In this document: positions 11,034 through 23,391 of the stretch, one piece after another
How positions within the stretch are numbered: position 1 is the stretch's first letter
Layout of the letters: every line of letters begins with the position of its first letter
Assembly (NCBI GenBank): GCA_030490835.1
Contig: CM059972.1
Coordinates: forward strand, 93,419,137 to 93,483,136
DNA length: 64,000 bases
Direction of reading: 5' to 3'
Source: Annona cherimola
Lineage: Eukaryota; Streptophyta; Magnoliopsida; Magnoliales; Annonaceae
Notes under the pieces: model-generated
What the model saw: the letters and a program-made list of their open reading frames with translations, nothing else
Databases searched by the model: none
What the model was told of the DNA's origin: nothing
Program-made: the position numbers and the translations under genes

Positions 11034-11325
11034 AGGGTGTGTTTGTTTGAGGTAAAAAAATATCAACTAAAACTTTTCAATCCAAAACTTTTCACTTTTC
11101 ATAACTACTCTATTTTTTAATTATTTTTCACATTTTCCTATACAAACTACCTTACTTTTCAATTATTTCTACGCAACTACCTATACAACTAACTTATCTA
11201 TTTTAACTTTAGTCCTATAACTCATCATCATTACCCATATTATATCACATCATTTTCTATCAATTTGACAACTTCTACCCCAAAAACTTTTCATCAAAAG
11301 TTTTATCCCCAACCAAACACCTCAT
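11034..11325. mobile_element. Tourist-like MITE copy, reverse orientation
   Basis: Starts GGGTGTGTTTGTTTGAGG after TTAA. It continues as the inverse of the 10078 copy (ATCAACTAAAACTTTTCAATCC) and ends AACCAAACACCTC. It abuts the fold-back MITE on its left. Confidence 0.75.
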
Positions 11326-12719
11326 AAATGTGAGATATATAAGTCTCACTTTTATTAAACATTATATAGTAATTTTATGTAATCTCATTTATTTTTTTAC
11401 CTTGATTATTAATAAGTAAATTCATTATATTCATTGTAATTATAATTTTTTTAATTAGAAGACTAATTTTAATTAAAATAAAAAATCTCATAGGTCATAT
11501 AAAGATATTCACGTGTAAATTATTCATGTATGAATGCAATAATATACAAAAAATGTGTTACCTCTATCATTAATTTTAACTTCTATTGATTTGAGAGTAA
11601 CTTGAAACCAATGTCAACTCGGTCCAAATCTGACCCTGAACCCGAGTTCTAATATTAAGGTTAGGATTCAAATAAACCTAGTACAATCCAACCAAAGTTG
11701 CATCCCTATGGGTAGATGGAAAAATGGAAAAATGTTTTTTTGGTTTTTTTTTATTATTCAACCCCCCTGCAGCAGAAAATTTTCAAATGCCTCCCATAAC
11801 GATCCAACGGCCGAGAATTTTACATAAGGACCAGAAATGTTGCTGTAGACGCCCCTCCCAATCAGGATCTAAGCCCAACACCATTTTCTGCAAAATGACA
11901 TGCACGAAGACACGTTTGGGAAAGAGTTATTTGTAAAAAAATAAAAAGAAAAAAAGAAAACCTTCTAAGTTTCCCTGTTCATGATTTTAATATCATAGTT
12001 TTAATATTTGCATATATAACTCTCCAACTTTGATGTTGTACAAAAATAACTTATGAGCATGCATTATTCATATCAAATATATCTAGATCATACTGATTTT
12101 CTTATATGTCAAAAATCTTATCTGTTTACATCAAGAATTGAAGGATCTTCAATAAAACGAAGAGAAGCATGCTAACAGCTAAAGAATGTCACCGTTGTCT
12201 CAAACTCATCCAATAACAGAAAGCCATGAAAGCAGCCACAGTGGCATCCGAAGGCCTACAAGTAACGGCCTCAACAACAGACTACTGGCTGGGGAAGAGG
12301 AGCAAAGAAGGGGATTTGGGATTTCATGCCCCATGAGATAAAAAAAAAGTAAAGACACTTGTGGTAATTTTGCTGTGTTAATATATTTGTTTAAAAACGT
12401 GAGTATGTTTGATTTTTTGATAAAATTTATATTATATATATAAAAAATCTCAATCTATTCTATTCATTTACTAAATCAACTACTGAAATATATGTAGATA
12501 TAATTTTTTCATTATTTGACATTTTTTAAAAATATTTGTATACAAAAAATTATTTTTTAATAAGATTTCATTATAATTAGTAAAGTTGAAAAATATATTT
12601 TATATAATGAGTTAGTTATATTATTTAAAGTTCATGTAATTAAGGTACTATCAAAAATAACAATTTCAATATTTATTTCTGAATTTTTGAAAATTTATTA
12701 ATATTTTTTTATTTTTCGA
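11326..12719. other. No gene seen; AT-rich spacer
   Basis: Stops are frequent in all frames. A short GC-richer patch (11760-11930) contains a 70-codon open frame with no recognisable domain. Nothing else is supported. Confidence 0.5.
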
Positions 12720-14700
12720 ATATAATAGAATCTATCAACATCTAACGACATCTAACAGGATCTAATAACATCTAACAGAATCTAACAGCATCTAACGACA
12801 TCTAACTAGATCTAACTTTTGATATTAATAAGTTGAGGAGTAATCCTGTTAGCCCGGGCTAAGTAAAGGCTCCACTTAGCCTACCTTGAAAAACCTATTT
12901 ACAACAACTTTTTTTTACTTTTTTTCTTTGTGCACTTGTTTATCTAAGTGCATTTAACATATAAACCAAGTTTTACCATTTTTGAATATGTTTATCTATT
13001 TTTTTGAGATTTTTAAACATCTATGTGTATATATATATTTAAAATACCCTTATTTTTAAAAAATTTTAAAAAATATATACACATATCCAAAAATGGTAAA
13101 ACTTGATTTTTATATTAAATATACTTACATAAACAAGTGTATCAAGAAAAATAAAAAAAATTATTTTAAATAAGATTTTTAAGGTGGGCTAGCCATTTAC
13201 TTAGCTCGGGCTAACAGAATCATTTTCATAATAAGTTAATCCTAATTTAACACATGTAATATGATCCTAAGCACCTTATAAGGTCATTTATACCTTGATT
13301 ACAGAATTTGAAACCCAAATAATAAGATTTAATGAAATACACTTAATTCAATGGCCAGATCTAACGACATCTAACAGCATCTGACGACATTTAACCAAAT
13401 CTAACTTTCGATATTAATAAGTTAATCCTAATTTAACACCTTTAATATGATCCTAAGCCCCTTATAAGGTCATTTATACCTTAGTTACAGAATTTGAAAC
13501 CAAGATATTATGATTTAATGAAATCCAGATTAATCTAATGACATCTAACAACACTAATTGCATTTAACAGCATCTAACGACATCTAACAACATCTAACGA
13601 CATCTAACCAAATTTAACTTTTGATATTAATAAATTAATCCTAATTTAACACCTGTAATATGATCTCAAGCCCCTTATAAGGTCATTTATACCTTAATTA
13701 CAGAATTCGAAAGCCAGATAATAGAATTTAATGAAATCCACCTTAATCTAATGACATCTAACAGTATCTAATCACATCTAACAGCATCTAACGACATCTA
13801 ACCGAATATAACTTTTGATATTAATAAGTTAATCATAATTTATCGCCAGTAATATGATCCTAAGCCCCTTGTAAGGTCATTTATATCTTAATTACAGAAT
13901 GAAAACTCAGATAATAGAATTTAATAAAATTCACCTTAATCTAATGACATCTAACAACATCTAATCACGTCTAATAGCATATAACGACATCTAACGGGAT
14001 CTAACAATATCTAACAACATCTAACGACATCTAACCAAATCTAACTTTTAATATTAATAAATTAATCATAATTTATCACTTGTAATATGATCCTCAACCC
14101 CTTATAAGGTCATTTATGCTTTAATTACAGAATTTAGAACTCAGATAATAGGATTTAATGAAATTTACCTTAGTCTAATGGCATCTAACAACATCTAATC
14201 ATATCTAATAGCACCTAACGACATCTAACGGGATCTAACGACATCTAACAGTATCTAACTACATCTAACCAAATCTAACTTTTTATATTAATAAGTTAGT
14301 CATAATTTAACACTTGTAATATGATCATAAATCCCTTATAAGATCATTTATACCTTAATTATAAAATTTAAAGCCTAGATAATAGGATTTAACAAAATCT
14401 ACCTTAATCTAATGACATCTAACAACATCTAACTGGATCTAATAATATCTAATCGGATCTAATGACATCTATCATCATCTAATGATATCTAACCGAATCT
14501 AACTTTTGATATTAATAAATTAGTCATAATTTAACACCTATAATATGATCATAGACTCCTTATAAGGTCATTTATACCTTAATTATAGAAATAAAAACTC
14601 AATTAATATGATTTAATAAAATCTATCCAAAACTAATAGCATCTAACAGGATCTAACCCGATCTATCTGAATCTAACTTGATCTAACTAGATTTAAATTA
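12720..14700. repeat. Two-level tandem repeat: about 195-235 bp units with inner CATCTAACGA minisatellite
   Basis: Each unit has a conserved block of about 145 bp, from TTTTGATATTAATAAGTTAATC through AATATGATCCTAAGCC, CTTATAAGGTCATTTATACC and AATGAAATCCACC. A variable run of 10-11 bp ATCTAACGAC/ATCTAACAGC units follows. The marker GATATTAATAA recurs near 12821, 13406, 13621, 13815, 14046, 14281 and 14504, so successive periods are about 195-235 bp. The first gap is longer because a 394 bp MITE lies inside. No open frame runs through it. Confidence 0.9.
12835..13228. mobile_element. Mutator-type MITE inside the tandem repeat
   Basis: TAATAAGTT at 12826-12834 and 13229-13237 is a perfect 9 bp duplication around a 394 bp element. 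The ends are inverted repeats: CCTGTTAGCCCGGGCTAAGT on the left matches the reverse complement of ACTTAGCTCGGGCTAACAG on the right. A 9 bp duplication with extended inverted ends is typical of Mutator-like elements. A second copy is at 36963-37341. Confidence 0.85.
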
Positions 14701-17039
14701 ATTGAATTAAAATTTTAAATAAAAGTAAATATTCCACTTCAATTTAAATGTTCAATTTATAACATTAATTTAATATATGGTACATATTATGAAATTTCTC
14801 AACTAGAATTTTATAGCTTATTCTTTAAAATTAACTTATTATATAAATATTGTGTCTTTGAAAATATGTTTTTATATAAAAAATACCTCTAAAAACATCT
14901 TCTAAATGAGGTTAAAAAATTTATCAACATATATATACAAATGGATTTCGGTGATAACTACACGACTAGATGAAATTAATTTTCTCTTTCAAAAACATAT
15001 CAACTATTGAATTTTATTTTAAAAGTAAATTATTATTTTGATTACATACATATTAAGTCTTTTAAATTTATACAAATATTTAGTAATTAATATTTTAAAT
15101 TTCTTATTATTAGGTCTTATATATAATAGATCTGCAATTTTGTATAGATTATGACATGATAGTGAATTTTTTGCTTTAAATTGTAATTAATTATTATAAT
15201 TAAATAATAAATTTTAAACACATCGAATTTTGAATTTTATTTTAAATGTTATTTTAAAAGTAAAATAAATGTAGATATTAATTTAAATTAAATTAAAATC
15301 AAATTAATTAAACAGAATATTTATAAAACAAAATTTTTTATAAAAATAAAAAACAAAAATTTTATTTTAAAATTTATCTAAACAATAAAAATTAATTTGA
15401 ATTAAATATTAACTCTATAAAAATGATTATCTTCTTCAAATAAATTTTATATCAACATTAATTATGTTGAATGTGTATAAAATTTTTGGGATAAAAAATT
15501 GTGCAGGTTAAAATATTAAATTAAAGAAAAGTAAATATTCAATTAAATTTAGATAAATACCATACATAAAAATAATTAATTAAATAAAAGTAAAAAATTT
15601 ATTTCAATTAAATTAAATATTGAATCAATTAATCATATATATGGTCAATTTATAATATTGAGCTATTTTAGAAACTTAGTATGTTAAATCTGCAAAAACT
15701 CATAGGGTTAATCATCTTTCTAGTTATTCTTTTATACCTAAAATATTTTTCATGCAAAATCAAAAACAAAATTTATAAGTGAATATAAATTAAATAATTC
15801 ATTTTAGAACTAACCTTGATTTTGAATTAAATAATTTTAAAACTAAATAAATATATTAAGCTATAATTAAAATAATAATTAATTTAAATTGATTTTGTTA
15901 GCATATTAAAATTGTTTCGCTACATCAAATCTCCCTTATACCTCAAACCTCCTTCATGGACGTTGTAGCATCTGCTATTTATTTAGGTAATAATTAGTGT
16001 AAAAGCTGGATGTGAATGTCAGATTCAAAGAGTTGGATTGAAATGATCATGCAAGTGCATTAAGTGAAAATGATACGTATGCATTCAATAAAGATTTTAT
16101 AATTACACATAAACAAAAATATTTATATCATTACATATAAATAAAAATAAAAACGTTGAATTCCCGTATATCATTCAAATAATTTTGAATTGAATAAAAA
16201 TAAAAAATTAAAATTATTAGAATAAAATAAACCTCAATATGAATTGAAATTAAATTAAAGATTAATTAAATTAAATATAAACATAACTAATTTTTATGTC
16301 GAATTATTTTGTAAACTTTGCTAAATCTACAGTAACCCTTAGAATTCACTCATATCGCCAATTGCTCGTTCAATTTGAAATAAATAAATTTTTAAAAATA
16401 CATATTAATTATAATCACATTAAATCAATAAAAAATTATGTATTAAATTAATATTTGTATTAAATAGAAATCTTGTAAATTAATTTGAAATGAAGATCAT
16501 TATAATGTAGTCAACTTAATACAAAAATATAAAATAATTTAGTCCACCGGATTCAATCAAATATAAGCACTATCATTTTTATATTTTGACATATTATGCA
16601 AACAATGGGTTAAATTTGTTGCAACATGTAAAACTTGGGCAACTCCCAGGTTTCTTGTTTTAATCTAAAATTAATAAAATTAGAAATATAAATAAATACA
16701 AACTTGTTTATATACGTATGAAATAACTTATTTCATTAACATTTGTATTAAATATTTACATCAAAAAATATTTGTATTAAATATGGAGATTATAATTTAA
16801 TTTGAAATGAAAATTAATAGAACAAAATTTTACTTTAAATAAAATTTAAAATCAAGTTAGGCTCAAATAGTAAATATTAAATTATTTTGATTAATTTTCA
16901 AAATCAAAGTACTAGAAATAATTATTATGGGTCAATTGTATATTGATTCCCTTAATTAAATGAAATTCTATTATTTATCCATTATAATTTAAGACAATTT
17001 AATTTTATTAACATTCATGATACAATCCATGATAGTCGT
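14701..17039. other. No gene seen; very AT-rich spacer between two repeat blocks
   Basis: Runs of A/T with stops in every frame. No domain, RNA gene or bounded element is recognised. It may be decayed transposon sequence. Confidence 0.5.
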
Positions 17040-17435
17040 AGCCTATCTAACCCGATTTAACCCGATCTAATTTTTGATATTAATGAGTTAATTCTAATTT
17101 AATACTTGTAATATGATCTTAGGACCCTTATAAGGTCATTTATACCTTAATTATAGAAATTAAAACTCATATAATATTATTTAATGAAATAATGAAAATC
17201 TAAAGGGATCTAACGGGATCTAACCCGATCTAATGGGATCTAACTGGATCTAACAATATCTAACCCGATATAACTGAATCTAATTTTTGATATTAATGAG
17301 TTAATCCTAATTTAACACCTGTAATATGATCTTAAGCCCCTTATAAGATCATTTATACCTTAATTATCGAAATTAAAACTTAAATAATATTATTTAATGA
17401 AATAATCAAAATCTAATGGGATCTAACCATGTATA
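17040..17435. repeat. Second block of the two-level tandem repeat
   Basis: Two diverged units share TTTTTGATATTAATGAGTTAAT, AATATGATCTTA and CTTATAAGRTCATTTATACC with the main array, followed by ATCTAACGGG/ATCTAACCCG units. The period between the two units is about 213 bp. The inner minisatellite here favours GGGATCTAAC rather than CGACATCTAAC. Confidence 0.85.
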
Positions 17436-19682
17436 GACTATTTGTATACAATTTAATTTCCAATATTCTTCAAATATTTAATAAAAAATTTTCATATGAA
17501 TCAACTCAATAAGTATATATTTTAACCAAACATATCAATTTGAATAATTATTATTTCAGTTTAAATTTTCTTTTTTGATTATTCCTAAATTTTGCCCATA
17601 CTTGCTAAAATCAAAGACACCGAGTCTTTTTTATGTTTTATAATCAAATCAAGGTATTTTAGTCTGAAATTTCTATCATACATCAATAAGTATATGAAAT
17701 AAGTAAAATAAATATTTTCAATACAAAATATTAATTATTTATATTTATTTATGTATTTTTATTCTGCTGGATAGGGGTATGAATTTATGCATGGTTCAAA
17801 TCACATTAATTATTACTCATATTTATATCACCCAAAAATTAATTTTTATCTTAGCTAAGTGATTTCAGTTTATATTTTATATCATATAAAATTTTGAGCC
17901 TCAATTTTATTGTATAAAAATTATTAAAAATCAATTAGTGCAATTGATCCTAACCATCCTTCAACCCTGTCTGAGCTAAACTTCTAGTATTTTTAATTTC
18001 TAATATAATATTTTAAGATAAAAATTTGTCCATTCTTTAATATAATATGAAGTCCCCTCACTAAAAATTTCATACTAAAATTCACTCATTCACTATTTTT
18101 TTATATTTTGCTTTTCAATTCTAGATCTAGTACATTGGTGGCATCAATTAAGTTATAACCTATTATAATTGTTAATTTAAATCACTAATATTTGTAGCTT
18201 GATGTTAAAATATTTAACTTAAAAAAATTAAATCAATATTTTGAATGAGATTATAATTTATTTTGAAATGAAAATTAATATAACAAAATTTTACTTTAAA
18301 TAAAATTTAAAATCAAGTTAGATTAGATTAGGTGAATGAATAAAATTAGACCTTATGAATTAATATTAGAACATTTTTATAAAAAACATCATAAAGTGTT
18401 TGAGTTTATAATTAAATATTATATCTATATATTAGTTAATACTATTTTAAATTTTTTACCAAGAGCTCATACTGTAGCTTGAGGTTGTTTGTAAAACCTC
18501 AGTAAAAATAGTAGTTGTATGAGCAATAGACAAAAGAAAAGTTGTATTCTCTATGAATGAAACCTAATGGAAGCTAAGTTATTATTGGATTTTATGTATA
18601 ATATATCTATAATTTTATATATTTGCATTTTTATACATCTAATTTGATTACATTAAATTTAAACAAAAGATATTTACATTTTTAATAATAAAAATTATAT
18701 CGCTCATGCTCTTTTGTTATAAAATTTTTACAAATCAAAATATAAACTAAAAATAATAAAAGAAAAAGAAAAATAAATACTAATTTAAATTAAATAGAAT
18801 AAAAATTTAAATAAAGTTTATATCAACATTAATTTTTTATCTTTGATTATAACTCAAGTTAAAATAACAAATTTTAAACAAAAATAGGTATGAATTTAAA
18901 CAAATTAAATCAATATTGAATTACTAATTTAAAAAAATTTGTGTTAAATAGAAACTTTATAAAAAATACAACATTTGTAGTTATTTTGTATCATTTTTCA
19001 CACTGTTTTTAAATGAAATTATATTGAAATTGTATATAAATAAAAAATATTCAAATTATTTTAATAATATCAATAACGTCAATTTTTGGATACTACTTGT
19101 GCTTTTTTAATTATATGATTACAATTAAGAAAGAGCTCTCATGGAATAATATTTCATGTTAATACTCATACACAAGGGTGTGTTACCACGTCGTCATCTA
19201 CCAATATACTATTTTTGCTTTTTAGTTGTAACATCTATGTACCTCAAAGTTGAAGGTAGATTGAAAAAAATAAGTTAAAAACATGTACCAATTTTAATTA
19301 AAATGAAAATGTTGAATTCTCGTATATCATGTAGATTATTTTGAATTGAATAAAACTAAAAAATAAAAATTATTATATATTAAAAAAATCATCTTTGCAT
19401 GGTCAAATACTTCTAAATTTTTAAAATACTTTTTAACTCATAGCTAAAGTACCAATTTTGGTGATCCGTCAGCCCCAAATCATCTCCTATGGCTGCCCAC
19501 GTCAACACCAATGATGGCCAATAATTAATCCCAATAAAAATAATTCTTAAAATTTTTTTAATGTGAAAAATACCTTAAATAGAAATTTTGTAAATTAATT
19601 TGAAATGAAGATTAGAAAAGTACTAAAATGTTAAGTATTTTAAATTAAGTATGTTCACTATTCATTATAGAGCACTCTTGTG
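17436..19682. other. No gene seen; AT-rich spacer
   Basis: Uninterrupted AT-rich sequence with no long frame. Nothing recognisable on either strand apart from simple A/T runs. Confidence 0.5.
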
Positions 19683-21665
19683 CAATGTTGTCAGAACCGA
19701 ACCGGTGATTGAACTGGTAAAGGAATTGGTCTGGTTCGAACCGGTTCGAACCGGTGACGTCAGCATGACATATTTATGATGTCATAAATATTAAATTTTT
19801 TTAAATTTTAAATAAATACATTGATAAAATTATATATTTTTTATAAATCCTAAATATATATGTTAGATTTTAAGGACCACAATATAAGTACAAAACATGT
19901 AGGAAAAAATTAATAGCAAGTTTTAAAAAATCTTTAAGCATGAATTTTAGAAAAATTAATTATATTAACTAACCTGAAAGACTTAAACTTGTAATAAGTC
20001 ATGACCGTTATTACTTGGTTGTTGGTTTTTGAATTCTTCCTCTTTATCTCGGTACCTTGATTAATTGCTATAAACATACCTGACAAAATAAGAAATAAAA
20101 CAAATCAGTAAGTGTTGAAAATTTGAACAATTAAATAACTTATAATAATATAAAAATTAAGAATATCTCATATGTTCAGCAAAAAATGAAAATGTAGAAG
20201 TCTATAAACCATTAAATGCATCATTGCCAGAGGCTACAAGGAAGTCACTCTCTTCCTCACATATCCTCGCCTTCGACAGAGATCACATTGTAGAAAGCGA
20301 TGCAAAGACGAAAATTGACAACCTCAAGAACCGAGCACAAACGCAATTCAGCAATCCCCAAAATCAAGGTCGCATGTTTCTCACCTAGCAACCAACATGG
20401 CCAATGGCATAACGAGTTGATCCTTCATGGCACAGTCCTCGCCGTAGACATCCTCGACATATAGGGCATGATTCAAGAGTCTCACCACACTCGCAGCATG
20501 TCTGCAGAACCAAGTTTTCTACAACAGTTAGATATCTCCACAAATATGAATATAATTAGAGACTATTGGAGATCCAAGGCAACCCCAACCAATAAGCAAG
20601 ATAAAAATAGACTAATGAAAAGTGAAAACACGCTTGTCAGAGAAGCAATATTTTCTTGCTTCCACAAAAAAATACCGAAGAAAGAAGCAAAATCCCAACA
20701 CAGACAAATGAGGATTTGAAACTTTTTTGGTAACTTGAATAAAAAGTGAAAAGCCATATTAAATGCATAGCCAGACAAAGCTTTTGCCTTAATTGCAAGG
20801 AGAAGGAGAGAGCAGTAAAAAAGAAACACGGAAACAGGACATGAGCCTACCAACAGAATAGAAGAATTCACCTGATGGGGAAGCTCTTGCTATACCGGCC
20901 TCGCTACAGTCGCAGCAGTCGCAACGAAAAAAGAAAGAACCAGAAGAACTGCCCTTTGATAATTCAAACAAAATGCACTAAAACGGCAAAACGGCAAAAC
21001 CACATGCCAGCGAAGCCACACACCAAAAAAAAGGGCCAAGTCTTCCAGATTTTTTGTCCGTCTCAAAGTCTGTGTCAAACGCAACGACTGCCAACGAAAA
21101 GAAAAATCCACCTCCACTCATCGAGCAGGCCATGGCCAATGTGGAAGTTTCTTTTTTTTTTCTCTCTTTTCCTCGTTTTGAAAACTCGAGTCAGGGGTCA
21201 TTCAAATTACCAGAAAAATGGCTATATCGAGCGAGATCATGGCGAAATAGGAATATTTGATGCTGCTGCTGTTGCCGCTACTTGTCTGCTCTGGAAGAGA
21301 ATGAGAGAGAGCGACTTCCTTGGCAGGCTCTGGCAATGAGGAGGACGACGCTGCGAACGGCAACGAGGACAACAACCTCTGTGCGGCGGTCAAAAGGTGC
21401 TGCGGGCGACGCTGGTTTCACGGGAGTGGTTATGGTTTCGAAATTCGTCGGGTGGGGGGAAAATGAGGAGGGCGAGCGTCGAATCTCGAATCGTCAATTT
21501 GGTATTTTGATTTTCGTTCATTTTTTTAAAATATATATTAAATCCCGTCCGACCGGTCGAACCCGGTTGGACCGGCCCTTCCGGTTCGACCGCTGGTTCG
21601 AGCAATTTCCCATAAACGAATCGAACCGTAAGGTAGGCCGGTCCGGTCCGGTTTTAACAACATTG
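19683..21665. mobile_element. Non-autonomous hAT-like DNA transposon, 1.98 kb
   Basis: The ends CAATGTTGTCAGAACCGAAC and (reverse complement of the right end) CAATGTTGTTAAAACCGGAC are inverted repeats. Flanks CTCTTGTG (19675-19682) and CTCTGGTG (21666-21673) match at 7 of 8 positions, an hAT-like 8 bp duplication. Subterminal regions are crowded with GAACCGGT/CCGGTTCGA motifs in both orientations, likely transposase-binding repeats. The interior is mixed: AT-rich at 19780-20200 and GC-richer at 20220-21480. It has several short frames, but I recognise no hAT transposase or RNase-H-like fold. The GC-rich interior may be captured host DNA. Confidence 0.75.
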
Positions 21666-21673
21666 CTCTGGTG

Positions 21674-22155
21674 GTGAGTGCATTGGTATTACTCAAATAC
21701 AGATATATAGAATGTTGGGAGGAAAATTGATAAAATTAAATAATTTTGAAATAAGTTATACTTATTTTTACGAAAAAAAAATGATTCAATTTATATTGAA
21801 CTATTTTGTAGACTCTAAGGATATTAATTATATTGATCTCTAAATGCACTTTGAATTAGCTAATTTCTTATCCTTCCAAGTGAATAAGTTGTCACATTTT
21901 TATACTATAAATTAGAAAATATTAAAATTATCTTAAATAATGTATTCTATATTTTTATTAAATAAAATTTGAAAATATATTAATGATTAAAAATTATTTT
22001 TAAAAAATTAGTAACAATTATTATATCATATAAATGTATAATTTAAAATCTATATACAAGTCATAAATTTAATGTTGATACGACGGTTAATATCAATCCA
22101 CAAATACCTAACTAATTTTTTGTCACAAAAACTTTTATTTATTTAATTTTGTGTA
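21674..22155. other. No gene seen; AT-rich spacer
   Basis: AT-rich with stops in all frames. No feature recognised. Confidence 0.5.
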
Positions 22156-22255
22156 ATAGGCATGAATTAAAATAATTGGCGATCTAATATTAAAAAATGA
22201 GCTATAGGCGTGAATTAAAATAATTGGCTATCTAATGTTAAAAAATGAGCTACTG
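22156..22255. repeat. Two-copy tandem duplication, unit about 49 bp
   Basis: The unit TAGGCRTGAATTAAAATAAT plus TGGC-ATCTAAT-TTAAAAAATGAGCTA occurs twice in direct order with about four differences. It looks like a local replication-slippage product. Confidence 0.85.
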
Positions 22256-23386
22256 TGAGAAATCTACGAGTTATTATTACTTTTTTTTTACTTGTGTAAT
22301 AAAAAAATCTTGATACCCCCTATGCTATTTCAGTGGAAAAAAATGTATCTTAAATTTCAATTTCAAATTAATAAAATAAAATCAATTCCATTAATAATAA
22401 AGATAATCAATTTACTGTAACTTTGTGCGAATCAAAATATAATTATTTTTTTAAATGTAGAAATGTAATCTATATATCCGTCTAATCTAGCAGGCTATAC
22501 TCACAGTCCGACAATGCAAACTTAAGACTGCTATAATTGAAATATATACAATTTGTGAAAATACAAGTTGTGACATGTAAACGACTTTTTTATACTGATT
22601 TAAGGAATATTCTTAGATTGGTGGGTAATTATTTATTTGAAATTGATGGAAATAATTATTAGGGTTCGCTTATTTTAATACCCTCGGTCATTTCTCTAAT
22701 TTCTCGTTTCAATCTGAAATTAAAAAATAAATATTAATATTAATCAAAGAAAATCAATATGAAATAACCTATTTCACTAATAATTGTATTAAATAGAAAG
22801 ATTTAATTTGATTTGAAATGAATATAACCAAAATTAAAAATGATTACTTCTTTTTAAAATAAAGTGATATTGACATGAAAATATCCTGTTGTAATTATAT
22901 ATAAATAAAAAATATTTATATCATTTTAACAACATCCAATTTTATATAGCCAGTGAGATATAATTATGAGGATGCCATATAGGATTCCCTTCTACATAAG
23001 TACTGTAGTGGTCACTTGAGTCATCCTTTTTTCTTGGCATATATTTACTCATGCAGGTAGAGAAGAGTAAAAATTCATGCGAATCAAAATTGAAGCTAAA
23101 AATAATAGAAATAAAAATTAAAATTAAAATTAATTAATTTAAAAATAATAAAAATAAAAACATATCAATTATTGAATTTTATTTTAAAAATAAATTATAA
23201 ATGACTATTTCAATTAAATACATATTAAATCTTTCAATACAACTAAATATTAAAATTTATATATCAATGATATTTAAATTTGTTATTATTTGGTTTTTAT
23301 ATAATAGATCTATAATTTTATATATTTGTATTTTTCACACATCCAATTTGAATATTTCTAAAACAAACTATGTTAGTTTGTATATA
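22256..23386. other. No gene seen; AT-rich spacer
   Basis: Repeated A/T-rich phrases (AAATTAATTTGAAATGAA-like) shared with 16400-19600 suggest old common repeats. No bounded element or gene can be shown. Confidence 0.45.
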
Positions 23387-23391
23387 ACTTA

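Noticed and set aside
12720..14700. Short regularly repeated units resembling a CRISPR array.
   Set aside because: The genome is a plant; the 10 bp units are adjacent without unique spacers and form a minisatellite inside a larger tandem repeat.
20563..21339. Several overlapping 75-154 codon frames on both strands.
   Set aside because: No domain recognised, no consistent start or splice structure, and all lie inside the hAT-like element.
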